From contig CAJQUW010007472.1 of the NCBI GenBank assembly GCA_907163375.1, positions 310,472 to 374,471 on the forward strand: a stretch of DNA of 64,000 nucleotides. Reading direction: 5' to 3'. The translations under genes were made by a program, and so were the position numbers. Below, piece after piece: positions 47,222-58,488 of the stretch (the first letter of the stretch is position 1; every line of letters begins with the position of its first letter). Origin of the DNA: Prostheceraeus crozeri (Eukaryota; Platyhelminthes; Polycladida; Euryleptidae). The notes under the pieces are model-generated. The model searched no databases. It saw only the letters and a program-made list of their open reading frames with translations, and was not told the origin of the DNA.

Positions 47222-48421
47222 TGTCACGGAGAGTGCGGTTTCATCTTTGAAATTCAATAAAAGATTTTTCTTCATATTCCTATGTAATTTGACCTCTAGA
47301 TTACGATTATGATGGTTAAAAAATCATCCATCGAGGGCACCTCGAGAAAAAGTCTGGACTTTGAATACAGAATTAATTTTAAAATATTATTAATTAAAGT
47401 ATTATATTAATATTTAGCAGTTTTCCAAGAATGACCTTCATGTATTATTTCAATCAGCTCTAAGTATTGATAAAGCATGTGCAGAAATGATAAAACTATG
47501 TTACTTTTGAATTCATGAAGCATGAAAGCACCGTTTGAAAGGGACAAAATCTTACCCAATGAAATTAACGACGGTACCATTCCTTCGAAATTATCTTAAA
47601 TTACAATATTCAGGCTCGTCTTTTTCATAAAATGCTCATAAATAATTCTGAACATATTTCTACTTTTTATTCTGCATTAGGTGAAATACCAGGCTCTATT
47701 GAAATAAGAAAAATATTACAATCATCACACTTATCAAAAAGGTTTTGTAATCAAAAGCAAAGCTTCCAACATATTCTACAAATGCCTTCCGTTGTAGGAT
47801 CGTACAGCAGCGAGAAGTTTTCTGGTAAAGTTCAGATTAGCAGTGTCTCTCACTTTGTCATTTTTCAAATGGAATCAAAATTTGAATACAATGTTTCGTT
47901 CACCTGTTCACTGTAAATCCCCAGTTCTTCGGTCCTCGACATACAAAATTCGGCCGCATGATGAAATATGCAATGGAGTTTGGGTGTAATTGAAAGCTTT
48001 AGATCTAAAAGTTCTTTGCAAAACTTGTCAATATATTCGCAGAACTTCTCGTCCAAATATTTACCAAAGGATTCGGTAACTACATGAACCTAAACTTTAC
48101 AAAGCCGATAGGAAAGGCAAAAGTTCGATTTTTGCAATCGAGCGCAATTTGTCATTTTTTATAAGGAGGTAGCGCGCATTATCACCATTAATTGTTCCTC
48201 CTTGATGTTGTACCTTTATTATGTCGCATTCCTTCAGCCAATTACACGCAACTTGCAGAGAAACACTTTCCAGTTTGTTTGCTTTGTTTGACTTTTCTCG
48301 AAAAGCCTTCTATGGATGATTTTTTAACCATCATATTCGAAGTCTAGAGGTCAAATTACATAGGAATATGAAGAATAATCTTTTTGGAAATTTCAAATAT
48401 GAAACCGCACTCTCCGTGACA
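47222..48421. mobile_element. DNA transposon with 0.13-kb inverted ends and transposase relic
   Basis: The ends TGTCACGGAGAGTGCGGTTT and their inverted copy at the right pair over about 130 bases, including TTCATATTCCTATGTAATTT and GATGGTTAAAAAATCATCCA. The 1200-bp element carries a minus-strand coding relic (47776-48056). It is an internally deleted or decayed copy of a larger transposon. The superfamily could not be named from the termini. Confidence 0.78.
47776..48056 (-). pseudogene. Transposase C-terminal relic, unnamed family
   Basis: The minus-strand peptide contains TPKLHCIFHHAAEFC and then LGIYSEQVNETLYSNFDSI. In another frame it is followed by KNDKVRDTANLNFTRKLL and AAVRSYNGRHL before a stop. 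The series TPK.H..fhH...F......lG.YSEQ..E, then .y..kLL.AV..YN..hL, recurs in uncharacterised transposon proteins of cnidarians and other invertebrates. One frame change separates the two blocks here. The catalytic part is missing. Residue conservation supports the C-terminal identity; the family name is open. Confidence 0.6.
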
Positions 48422-49301
48422 CAATGTTGATCACTTACTTGGTGACATAGCAGGGTTGCAGGAAATTTGAGATCGATATTCATGTCCACGGAAATTCACG
48501 GGAATATCCGCAAATATTGTGAGATATAGCTCATGCAATTCAAAGCATGCTAACTCGTATAATGAAGTTGCATCAAAGCTCAAAAGTTAATTTTTCGGTA
48601 ATTGACTTTTCTTAAGTTTTATAGGATCTAATATCGAAGATAAAGGGGTAAACACTCAAATTCAGAACAGCGTTCATCGCTCAAGTGAAGCCTATATATA
48701 GAACCAGACACTAAAACAATGCGTGTTAAACATTCAAAGAGATACTTTATCAACATAAACATCAACTTCTTCTTGAAATGAATCGTTGTGGAGATCACAG
48801 GTTATCGCCTGTCTGTGTTGATTCTACATTTAGTAATCAAATTGTTGATTTCAGCTAAAAAATCGACTGTAGGTAAGCTTCTCGTCACTGATGTTGACAA
48901 GTTTTGCTTCGTCTTCGGCCATACACAGGCTAGACTAAGTAATCGTTTTACGTGGATGTTAATGACACGGATGCACAATATGAGCGTAGCAGTGTTTAAT
49001 GAATAATTTTTTGAAATGCAGTTCTATGACCTTGTATTGAATCGCACGAATGCTACGAGCAGGTACACGATATGACTGTCGAATTCTGTGCAGCCTAGTA
49101 TTCATTTTTTGAGGAAACGGGACATCAAGCGGTGTAGGCCTATCATAGCAATGTGACAGCTTCATTTCAAGTTGTTCTACATGCTCGATGCGGCCACTGG
49201 TCAAAACACATTTTCATATTGAGTTCATCATTTGAGTTCTGTGATGTAATTTGAGAAGACATGTTGTCTCCAATAATACAATTGATGATCAAAGACAATG
49301 T
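48422..49301. other. Intergenic, nothing recognised
   Basis: No supported gene or complete repeat. Confidence 0.4.
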
Positions 49302-49942
49302 ATATCGAAAGAGAATGACAGCTATTAAGTCAATACAAGACACCAATGCCCTCGATTCCCCGACCGCACTCGCCCGACCTAGGAATCGAACCGAAGTCCG
49401 CGGTGGAGACGAGCTCGCACCTTCTTCACTAGGCCACGCTGACGGCTCAAAGGAATGCAAGTGAAGGCAGAAGTCATCTCTAAGTGATATCGACAGCATA
49501 TTGTCCTATTATTATTGACATAGTGCGGTCGGGGAATCAAGGGTGTTGGTGTCTTGTATTGACTTAATAGCTGTCATTCTCTTTCGATATTCAATGAACT
49601 ACGACAGACCTTTGTTGTCAATCTACACTGTGACGTAGTCGTATGACATGCTGATATGCTGTCTCGCTACAATATGAACGCTGTTAGCGTTCTGTCAATA
49701 ATAATAGGACAATATGCTGTCGATATCACTTAGAGATGACTTCTGCCTTCACTCGCATTCCTTTGAGCCGTCAGCGTGGCCTAGTGAAGAAGGTGCCAGC
49801 TCGTCTCCACCGCGGACTTCGGTTCGATTCCTAGGTCAGGCGAGTGCGGTCGGGGAATCAAGGGTGTTGGTGTCTTGTATTGACTTAATAGCTGTCATTC
49901 TCTTTCGATATTCAATGAACTGTGACAGACCTTTGTTGTCAA
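49302..49942. repeat. Compound of tRNA-Glu-like SINE arms (inverted and tandem)
   Basis: A minus SINE arm (49302-49520) is followed by a plus tail fragment (49527-49591). Then comes the spacer phrase ACAGACCTTTGTTGTCAA and a full plus arm (about 49633-49911) ending with the same tail and the same spacer phrase. The tail-plus-spacer segment is a direct duplication about 320 bases apart. A and B boxes (GCGTGGCCTAGTG, GGTTCGATTCC) are intact in both full arms. Relative to 4132-4740, it has an additional tandem unit. Confidence 0.8.
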
Positions 49943-50112
49943 AGACAATGTAATAGTCCTTTTCCTCCGTCTTTGGATATGACTGCAGCAGCAATTTTGG
50001 ATTCATTCAAAGAAATCCCCGCGATATTCATGAAGATCTACGTGTACATGGATTTCCATATCCACGGAAAGTCTCCATATTTACCGAGCTCTTTGTTCTT
50101 GACTCTGATATA

Positions 50113-51320
50113 CAGGGTGTCCCAGAACTCTAGCAAAACTTGAATAAGCTGTCATTTGCTTCAATTCAATAATATTCACTTGCGATTTTGATGTACCACT
50201 GCTTGATCTCTTCATTGTTTGCTATTTTGACGTCCATATCACATAGAAAGAAACACTATAATTTCATGATTCTATAGTTTTCAATTGACTATCAATGCAT
50301 TGTTACACCAGGCTCTTGTTGTGTGCACATAATACTTCGATCGGTCAATTATCATCTGGATGTGAATTCTATTCACACGACGAGTCATATGCCGTAGAGA
50401 CCTTGCAAATTCAATGAAGGTGAAACGCAACAGTCAAATCCACAATTTGGAGATGCCAGTTGTCATTCGGTTTCTGGGAGAACAGGTGTTCCTAAAACCA
50501 GTGTTCAACGGATCCTACGATACAGATTGTGCCTCTACCCATACAGACTGCAGACTAACCAGGCACTCACGGATGATGATGAGGAAAGGCGTATTGCTTT
50601 CGCACGGTTCCTCTTGTCAGGTGCCCTTGATCTCGAGTCGATTCATGTGGACTGATGAGCCATCAATGGTGGGCCATGTGAATCGCCACAATTGTATCGT
50701 TTGAGGATCGGAGAAACCGCGGGAAGTCATTGAAAAAGACATCCATGCTCCAAAACTGTGTGCATGGTTCGGTTGTTCTGCGCAGTACCGTCTAGCCTCT
50801 TTCATCTTCCGGGGAACCGCTACAAGTGAAAATCATGCCAGCATGCTCCGCGATCATCATCAGGGAAAATACATGTTCCCTGATGATCGGATTATCGCCA
50901 GAGGATATCCAAACCGGTAGCCAGCACACTCGCCAATTTTAAAACCTCTGGACTACTACTTCTGGGGTGCTGTGAAAGACCGTGTATACCACTGCTTCAC
51001 TCGAAGAAACCTCTACGAGCTACAGGAGAGGATAACGATGCTGATTGAGAACATCGTCTCAGATGAATTGAGACGATCTGTTCTGAGTCTGCGTTCGAGG
51101 TTGGAAGCGGTGATCGGTTGCAGTTGCAGGCCCGACAGTCGGTTTCTAGACGCCGAACGACGGCCCGGCCTCAGTTGCTAAATACCCGGCAGGCTCCAAC
51201 CCTGCGGTATTCTGCACAGATACACAGCCAAATAGTTTGCAGTGCGGCATCATGTAGCGGCCGCCTCATGGTCAACCTTGTAGCGCAACAGTCGCCAATA
51301 ACGGATCTTTTCATGGATTG
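50113..51320 (+). pseudogene. mariner-like transposon relic
   Basis: It starts at TA followed by CAGGGTGTCCCAGAAC, the terminal sequence typical of a large animal mariner group. Downstream are decayed transposase blocks: MWTDEPSM...GHVNRHNCIV (compare TDEa.F.l.G.VNrqN.riW), then EKPREVIEKDIHAPKLCAW (compare h..KvtVWcg), then SPILKPLDYYFWGAVKDRVY (compare SPDLtP.DFFLWGylKd.VY), followed by a LYELQERITMLIE helix. Blocks sit in different frames with stops, and the matching right end was not found. Confidence 0.75.
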
Positions 51321-51859
51321 AAATTGGAGTGATTTCGCAGAGCTGATCGTATACGAAAAGGAATCCAGCAATGATCAGTAGTAGACCATTGACAATAGAG
51401 GTGAAATGAACACAGATCGCATCATGCATTGAAAATAAACTTATCCCTAGTGTCTCCAGCAGCTATCATGGTTAACTTTGAGGTTACTGAGAGCTCAAAA
51501 GCCTTGATGGCAAGCTGAAAAAGTTAATTTGCAAATCTCGCTATGTCCCGCTAAGCGTATAATGTGAATTGCTTCAATTAGTGAACTAGTAGTGTACCAT
51601 TAAGAGGTAGGCATATATTGGAAGGAATGCCCGCACTCAAAGTGCGCAAATTCAAGCAACATAAAGCAATACAGAAAAGTGAGTTCGAGATGATAATTTT
51701 CAAAATTTGGCAATGGTAAAGAAATCGCTATCCATCAATTCTCTATGCACAAATATCATGTCTTACCTTTGCTATTACTATATTTCATTTATTCAGTAGT
51801 CTATAAGAAATCGAATATTTTTAAATAAGCCTAAAATATTCATTAAATATATTCCTATT
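51321..51859. other. Intergenic, nothing recognised
   Basis: AT-rich DNA between the mariner relic and the Penelope-like compound. Confidence 0.4.
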
Positions 51860-51918
51860 TATTAAAGTTAAATTAAAAAATTCAACGTAGTCTCAAGATA
51901 AAATTGTTTATTAACAAA

Positions 51919-51940
51919 TTTTCGTCTAAGACTTCATCAG
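51919..51940 (-). ncRNA. Hammerhead-like core in left Penelope arm
   Basis: On the minus strand CTGATGA, A, GTC-TTA-GAC and GAAA occur in hammerhead order. Penelope-like elements are known to carry minimal hammerhead ribozymes near their ends. One extra A before stem II and poor stem I pairing weaken the call. Confidence 0.45.
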
Positions 51941-52031
51941 GTGAACGAAGTAAATGTACATGAAGTGAAATGACATTAAATTATAAAGAAAAGTAACAAG
52001 AGTTCAACACGTGTATGCCCAGGCGGCATCA

Positions 52032-53036
52032 TTATCTTCTCACATTTATCTGAGGCTTAACAGCTTCAATTGTTGACATTTCCACACGGCGGCGATGATA
52101 AGAATCAAAGAGCCCGCGGGAGATAATTGAAGGAGAAATATGGCGTAACAGAGGGGAACAATTGTGTTTAATTTTAAAATGATGGAAAACTTGGCTGCTG
52201 GTTGTATGTAGGTGTTCATCAATTCTTTTTCTGAAAGTGCGATGCGTTTCACCTACATAAATTTCCGAACAGATATTGCAGACAATTTTGTAGACAATAT
52301 TTTTTGAATTGCATAAATTCTGGCCTTTACAAACACAGCGACTTTTGCAACTGATGGGTGGTTGTTGATAAAATTGTTGGGAAAGAGGGGCTTTAGTTCT
52401 AAAGATCGGAATGATGGGAATCGGCAGATTAGATTTCCTTATACAGTTATACACTTTATTAACCCAACGATCATTAACATACGGAACGTTAATCCGAATA
52501 GCGTCTTGTTTCGTATTTCTGTTTTTAGGCACAGTTTCACTATAAAGATACTTATCTAGGACTGACAAAGGATAACCATTAGCTCTAAACCTCTGCGAAA
52601 GAAGATTAAGAGACTGCTTGACAAGCGTCTGGGACGATGAGTTGCGTAAAGCCCGTAAGCGTTCAGTCTTAATAATATTCATTTTCCTCATCCGCGGGAC
52701 GGCACTATCTCAAGGAAGAACGTGACCACTATGAACACTTTTGATAAAAAGGCAGGTTTGAAACGTAACACAATCTTCCAAATCAACTAAAAAAGTGCAA
52801 GTGTAAAGAAACGAAATTTCCGTTTTCCCCTCACCAGGTGTTTCTAACGTAAATCTGATGTTCTTAGAAATGGAATTGGACAGGGAGAGTAAATCTTCAG
52901 GTAGACCGGCAAAGACGAAGAAAATATCATCATTGTACCTACGCCAGTATATGATATCCGTTGACCTCTCCATAATCTGTTTTTCTATGAAATTCATGTA
53001 CACGAGGGCCAGGATAGGGGAAAGGGGGTTACCCAT
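52032..53036 (-). pseudogene. Penelope-like RT end and GIY-YIG endonuclease region
   Basis: The minus-strand frames show the reverse-transcriptase block with RRYNDDIFFVF (the YxDD catalytic box), then a cysteine-bearing linker (SRCVCKGQNLC) and a GIY-YIG-type nuclease segment (VYKIVCNICSEIYVG, followed by ETHRTFRKRIDEHL). This RT plus GIY-YIG order defines Penelope-like elements. The upstream RT portion lies beyond the LINE and piggyBac insertions, at 58062-58485. The element is a fossil. Confidence 0.88.
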
Positions 53037-53128
53037 TGAAAGAAAAGAAAGAAAAGAAAGAAAGAAAAAATGCTTTATTCACTGTCAATACAAAAGCGGT
53101 ATATGACATTACTTTGCGATACAACTTC

Positions 53129-54490
53129 TCAAACACATTTTGAATACTTTACAAAAGAATTCGTGTACAGCGCAGAGGAACGTTTAACAGGGAACATTAT
53201 TCTTGTTTGTCGAAGATCATACATGCTTTTGCTACGAAAGGTGAAAAACTGCGACAACGGGTGACAATATCTGTTACTAGCAACTTTCCTGGCTAGTTTT
53301 ATGCAAGGTCTTTGAAGCATTTCATGCACACTACTGTTGTTCCACAGTCCCGCTCCTGCCCATCTTCTCGCTAATCTATCAATTTTGAAGATCTTCTTCA
53401 TGTGCTTCTGGCGAAGGTCACATATTACAGGCCATGAATACAAAATTTGTGAAAAAACCAAGCTGACATAGGCTTGCCAGATAACAGCACTCTTGTTGCG
53501 ATTGTTTCTGAGTTTCTTAATAAAAGACATGGTGCGACATAACCGTTTATGTAGCTCACTGAAATGTTTGTCCCAACGAAGGTCATTTTCAAAATGCACA
53601 CCAAGCACTTTGACCGAATCAACTTGCTCGATACACGAGTCATTTACACGTATATTCATCACAGGTTTATTTGACACATTTCTTGAAATAGACATGCATT
53701 TCGTCTTGTCTACATTGATCACAAGCTTTTTTGTTCTAACCCAGGCACAAAAATCATCCACATCAGTTTGAAAAGAGCTAGCATTATCATCCACAAGATG
53801 CAGCAAAGTTATGTCATCAGCATATGCAATCACACGAGTATTAGAAAAATTCGGTAAATCATTGATCAAACTGACAAACAGTAGCGGTCCTAAAACTGAA
53901 GCCTGTGGAACGCCACTTGAAACAGGCTTCCACCGGCTACTATAATCAGAAGAGACAACACGTTGGAATCGACGAGACAGAAAACTTTCTATCAAACAAA
54001 CAACATATGGTTGAAGATGAAATTGTTTGATCAAATTATTGAGAAGAGTCAGGTGGCTTAGACTGTCAAACGCTTTTCTGAAGTCAACAGCTAGCAGTTG
54101 CACAGAGTTGGAAGTGCGAGCAGTAATATGTTGCAGGATTGTCAAACGAAGGGTTAGGAGTGCATTCGTGCAGCCTCCGAAGTTGCCAGGTATAAAGCCA
54201 AACTGTCGAGGGTCAAGGCTATTCTTTAAGTGCGGTAACAAAATGAAATCCCGAATAATCTTCTCAAAAACCTTGCTTGGAAAAGGTAGCAGCGAGATAG
54301 GCCGATAATCAGTCTTTCCTTTTGGGATAGGAAGAATGTCTGCAAGTTTCCACGCTAGAGGAAAAAGATTGGCATTCAGACAACGATTATAGACATGAGC
54401 AAGAGGCCCGGCAAGAATATCTGCGAAAGAGCGGTAAAAATACCCGGGAATACCGTCAGGGCCAGATGAATTGGACTTATAGCTCTTCAT
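53129..54490 (-). CDS. LINE reverse transcriptase (ORF2 3' part)
   Basis: An open frame of 453 codons. Visible reverse-transcriptase blocks are SSGPDGIPG (residues 8-16), YRPISLLP (62-69), DFRKAFDSL (136-144), GVPQASVLGPLLF (193-205; most relatives have GVPQGS) and YADD (223-226). A C-terminal region typical of CR1/Jockey-group LINEs follows. No RNase H was recognised. The frame is intact here but is separated by a frame change near 54620 from the endonuclease part just upstream. The first Met is internal to the ancestral protein, so this is not a natural start. Confidence 0.85.
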   Translation of the reverse strand: MKSYKSNSSGPDGIPGYFYRSFADILAGPLAHVYNRCLNANLFPLAWKLADILPIPKGKTDYRPISLLPFPSKVFEKIIRDFILLPHLKNSLDPRQFGFIPGNFGGCTNALLTLRLTILQHITARTSNSVQLLAVDFRKAFDSLSHLTLLNNLIKQFHLQPYVVCLIESFLSRRFQRVVSSDYSSRWKPVSSGVPQASVLGPLLFVSLINDLPNFSNTRVIAYADDITLLHLVDDNASSFQTDVDDFCAWVRTKKLVINVDKTKCMSISRNVSNKPVMNIRVNDSCIEQVDSVKVLGVHFENDLRWDKHFSELHKRLCRTMSFIKKLRNNRNKSAVIWQAYVSLVFSQILYSWPVICDLRQKHMKKIFKIDRLARRWAGAGLWNNSSVHEMLQRPCIKLARKVASNRYCHPLSQFFTFRSKSMYDLRQTRIMFPVKRSSALYTNSFVKYSKCV

Positions 54491-55335
54491 TAAAATGTAG
54501 ACTTGAAATTCAGTAACCGAAGGACGAGTATGAGAGGAGTCAGGACGAGCATCTTTATGGAAATGGATATCGCTAGCGCCAAAAACTGACGAAAACTGAT
54601 TTTTGGATTTTTGGGCTTTCTATTGAGTTGAACATTGATAGATTTCCACTGCTCTGAACTGGAGTTGGAATTTATGTTTTGAAAATGACGGAGTTTGGCT
54701 CTTGAGATTTCGGACTCGAAACGTTCCCTGAGCTGCAAGTACTTTTGATAGTTGCCTCGACTTAAAGACCTATCCTTAGTGTCCGACAAAGCTTTCAGGG
54801 AAGGAGTAAGCCAGGTAGGATCACAAGATCTCATGCGCACAGTCTTAAAAGGAAAATATGCATCGAAGCAGAGTTTGAGGAATGTTTGAAAGATTTCGAC
54901 AACATAATCAACATCATCAAATTTCAGACAAAAACGGAACCAATCAACAGTGCTCAAAAACTGTCTACATGCAGCATAAGAAGATGGAGAAAAAGATCTA
55001 ACTTTCATCTTGGTAGTCGAGATATTGCACAATCTAGCGCTGACACTTTTCACAAAAATACCTTTATGGTCGGATCTACCAAGAGGAGCAACGCAGACAG
55101 GTATTTCATACAAATCAACATTAGTTGTTATGAAAACGTCTAAAACATTGTCGCCACGAGTGGGCTGGTTTACAATTTGTGTCAAGCCATTACAATCACA
55201 AAATTCACCCATATGATGACGCAAGTCATTGACATCGCCGGTAATCACAAACTGACTGGGCTGAGAAGAGTCAAGTAGTACTTGTAAGTAATCCAAGAGA
55301 GTATCATAGGATGAGTTCGTTCCCCAATACGGGTG
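54490..55335 (-). pseudogene. LINE APE-type endonuclease part, 5' truncated
   Basis: This minus-strand frame carries the apurinic-endonuclease-like blocks FVITGDVND (compare GDFN) and GRSDHKGIF (the catalytic SDH box). A pre-RT linker ending near PKNPKIS follows. Beyond about 54620 the frame shifts and the reading continues to the RT in another frame. The start of the endonuclease domain is missing because the insertion is truncated. The first few codons of the open frame belong to the flanking element. Confidence 0.82.
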
Positions 55336-55375
55336 ATTGCTAAACCTCGACACTGATTGTAAAACTTGTCTTTAA

Positions 55376-58057
55376 CCCATTTACCGCCAAAGTTGCGTTT
55401 TCGCAACACTGATTATTTCATAATAGAAATATTGATTATTCACAATATTTGAATGCATTTCTTGTTTTAATTTCGATTCTCATAAACAAAGTTTCTATTG
55501 CAGTAGTTTGCAGTTATTCAATTTTCGTATGCTTATCATAATTGGGTGTTGAAAATTGTGTTTTTTGATGAAAAAATCTGAGGTAAGTTGAACTTTACTT
55601 ATTTGCACTTATGAAAAGTCTAAATTCTATTTTCTTCTGTAATTATGAAAAGTGGTTCTGAAGGCATAGTAGAGTGTAGAAATTACCTTGATTTTTTATG
55701 TTTACATATAACCATGCATTGTTTTTTTATTGCGTTGCGTTTTCGCAACTTTGGCAGATAACGTAATCAAATTGATAGTTTCTAAAAATTAGTTGATTTC
55801 ATTATGAAATATTTTGCAATTCAGTCATAAACTCAAATTATGTGAAAAAAATTGTAAAACATTCGATTTGAACCGTGCACTCACGCTCCATAAGTGTTGC
55901 CTAAGATAACTAAGCCACGTAATCATCAGGAGTCTTGTAGAATATTCTGCTATTTATACGATTTTATAATTATTTACTTTTTGTCGAAAGTAGTATTCTT
56001 AAATTTCTCTTTTCTTTTAGGACGTGAAATGGGAAGAAAACGATTACTGAGACTGTCTGAAGCTGTTCAACTGATTGAAGAAGATAGTGATCCGGAAGAG
56101 ACTGATATAGTGATTCTACCACCAGAACCAGCAGAGGTCAGTGACGAGGAAAATATTGATGAATTCGATATGGATGACGGTCCAATCTCAATGAGTACTG
56201 ATGTAGCAGGAATTGCAGAAATTCATTCTACTCAACCAAGTAACGAGACCGAATTTGAGGGACAGCCAAGCAAAAAGGAAAAGAAAAATATCAAGTGGTC
56301 AAAAGCATCGGAAGTTCACTTTTCTTCTACTCCGAACGACAAGCAAGCTGAAAAAATAAATAATTTGGAGGACATTTTGAGCTCCTGCGATGACGTTCAA
56401 ATATTCGAGAAGTTGCTGGACGATGATGTTATTTCATTTATTCATGAAGAGTCTATTCGGTACGCCAAACAAAAGAACAAACAAGACTTTTCATTGCCAA
56501 AGTATCTCTTGAAGCGCTTTATAGGATTTTTGCTGTTCACCGGATATCACCGGCTTCCAAGAGAAGAAATGTATTTTGAGAATTCAGAGGATACCGGTGT
56601 TGATTTGGTAAGAAGAGCCTTTTCACGAAATCAGTACAGGGAAATAAAGAAGTACCTCCACCTGTGCGATAAAGCTGCAAGTCGACGATAAAATGTTCAA
56701 AGTTCGGAAATTTATTGACCTGTTGAATATAAAATTCCAACAATTTGGCATCTTTGAGACATTTTTGTCTGTGGATGAAGAAATGGTTCCTTATTTCGGT
56801 CGGCACAGTGCAAAAATGTTTATGCGTGGCAAGCCGGTCAGATTTGGCTTCAAATTATGGTGCCTTTGCAGTTCAACAGGATACATGTTCAAATACATAC
56901 CATACTGCGGTAAAGCCGACTTTGTTGATCCTTCATTCGGACTCGGAGCCAGCGTTGTTCTTGAACTTTTGCGCATCGTCGATAATCCTGCTGATCACGC
57001 AATATACTTTGACAATTTTTTCACATCCCACTCTCTCCTGTGAGCTACGTGCCGCTGGATTCTTCGCTACCGGCACAGTACGTCAACCTCGTTTGAACAA
57101 TTGTCCTTTGATTGACTCGAAGGTACTGGCGAGAGCAGGAAGAGGTTCTCACGACTGGCAGTTTGACTGTGAAAACCAAGTTCTTGCAGTAAAATGGACC
57201 GATAATGCACCTGTTTGTGTCGCCAGTAATTTTGAGGCAATCCATCCACAACAAGATGTGAGACGATTCTCTAGAACAGAAAAGAAGTCTGTCAGAGTTC
57301 AACAGCCTCTTCTGATCAATTCGTATAACAGACGAATGGGAGGCGTCGATCTTCACGACAAATTTGTGGCCAAATATCGCCTCCGAGTCAAGGGCAAAAA
57401 ATGGTGGTGGCCGCTGTTCACAAACGCTATTGACACGACGCTAGTAAACGCTTGGCGGTTGTATCGGATTGCTCGTGGTGGCAGTATGGATTTACTGCAG
57501 TTCCGTCGAAAAATTGCTGTTGCTTGCCTAAATTCGCAGCCGTAGACGTTGGAACAAGAAGCTTGTCATCAGCCACAGCGGCCTGGACCATCATCATCGA
57601 TTCAAAGTAAAATTCGCTCTCAGTCAGCAAATCACTGCATCATAAGACGTGACAAGAGAGTGCGCTGCCGTCAATGCAAATCGACAACAATTTACTTTTG
57701 CAAAGGCTGCAACGTCGGTTGCCACCCGAAGTGCTTTAGTTTGTATCATAAATTTTGATGAACTAATGCAGGAAACTCTTTTTTTAAATCTGTTTTTCAT
57801 AAATTGTTCTATCCGTACATTATTCGTCGTTTAAAGCATTAAAATAAAGCAATTCAGTATGCCCATATAATATATAAGAAGTGAAATTTTGATATCGCTT
57901 TCCGCCAAAGTTGCTTTTCCGCAACGTTGTGTCCTGAAGCTGGGTCAATGGTTGGGAGCACAAAAACAGTGTAGATAGCTACATTTAGGATCCTATAGCA
58001 TACGTATAAAATATAGAGCGCATTGGAAGCCTCCTTCTGGGGTCGGCGGTAAATGGG
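55376..58057 (+). mobile_element. piggyBac transposon with perfect ends and TTAA duplication
   Basis: The 13-bp ends CCCATTTACCGCC and GGCGGTAAATGGG are perfect inverted repeats, and TTAA flanks both (55372-55375 and 58058-58061). Subterminal copies of GTTGCGTTTTCGCAAC lie at about 55393-55408 and 55734-55750, with a variant at about 57908-57926 (GTTGCTTTTCCGCAAC). The 2682-bp length and one transposase gene fit a full-size element. It sits in the Penelope-like element just beyond the LINE. The transposase frame is broken, so this copy cannot make a complete enzyme as it stands, but its ends look usable in trans. Confidence 0.95.
56029..57758 (+). pseudogene. piggyBac transposase, frame-broken
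   Basis: The likely start is ATG at 56029 (MGRKRLLRLSEAV), just after an acceptor-like TTTCTTTTAG. The N-terminal part (to 56691) is acidic, then has the FIGFLLFTGYHRLPR block. The frame changes near 56690 and near 57040, and an in-frame TAG at 57543-57545 precedes the last segment. Catalytic aspartates are visible in SVDEEMVPYFGR, YFDNFFTS and RRMGGVDLHD, the DDD triad of piggyBac. The C-terminal cysteine-rich domain, RCRQCKST through CKGCNVGCHPKC, ends at 57758. All expected domains are present in order; two frame changes and one stop make it a pseudogene. Confidence 0.92.
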
Positions 58058-58061
58058 TTAA

Positions 58062-58485
58062 TACAAATGATATCAGAATTGATCGCTAAACCCAATAAAT
58101 CAAGCAAAGATTGCCTATCTAGTGAAGACCACTCAGTAAGGTGAGCATTTACCAAGAAAAAACTAACAAAAATATCCAAGACATTGTTGACACCGGTAAG
58201 AGGGATACTTCCATATAAATTGGAAACATCCAGAGAACCAAAAGAGAATGAATTTTGATTCATCTTACTAATCCTAATCTTTGTAATGGATTGAACGAAG
58301 GCGCTGGTGTCTTGAAGATGAGCATCAATCTTATCAAGGATGGGTTTGAAGACCATCGCAAGTAATTTACACAATGGGGTAGCCGGAGTATCTGTAGCAC
58401 TAACAACTGGTCTGCCTCTAATAGGATCTAATGTGATCTTTGATGAGAAGATTCATATTACTCGGAATAGGCTCACTACTTGCAC
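58062..58485 (-). pseudogene. Penelope-like RT, upstream fragment
   Basis: The minus-strand peptide includes LDPIRGRPVVSATDTP and LDKIDAHLQDTSAFVQSI, then SFGSLDVSNLYGSIPL, which are Penelope-type reverse-transcriptase blocks upstream of the catalytic box. It is the part of the minus copy on the far side of the piggyBac and LINE insertions. Its 5' side ends at the junction with the inverted plus copy. Confidence 0.82.
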
Positions 58486-58488
58486 TTA

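Larger units (their letters stand above)
53038..55335 (-). mobile_element. 5'-truncated LINE inserted in the Penelope-like element
   Basis: It sits on the minus strand. Its 3' end is AATAAA followed by a (TTTC)n tail (+ strand GAAA repeats at 53038-53070). Its 5' side is cut inside the endonuclease domain. ATTG occurs on both sides (53034-53037 and 55336-55339) and may be a 4-bp target duplication. Penelope-like sequence continues on both sides, which fixes the boundaries. 5' truncation, tail and short duplication fit target-primed reverse transcription. Confidence 0.88.
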
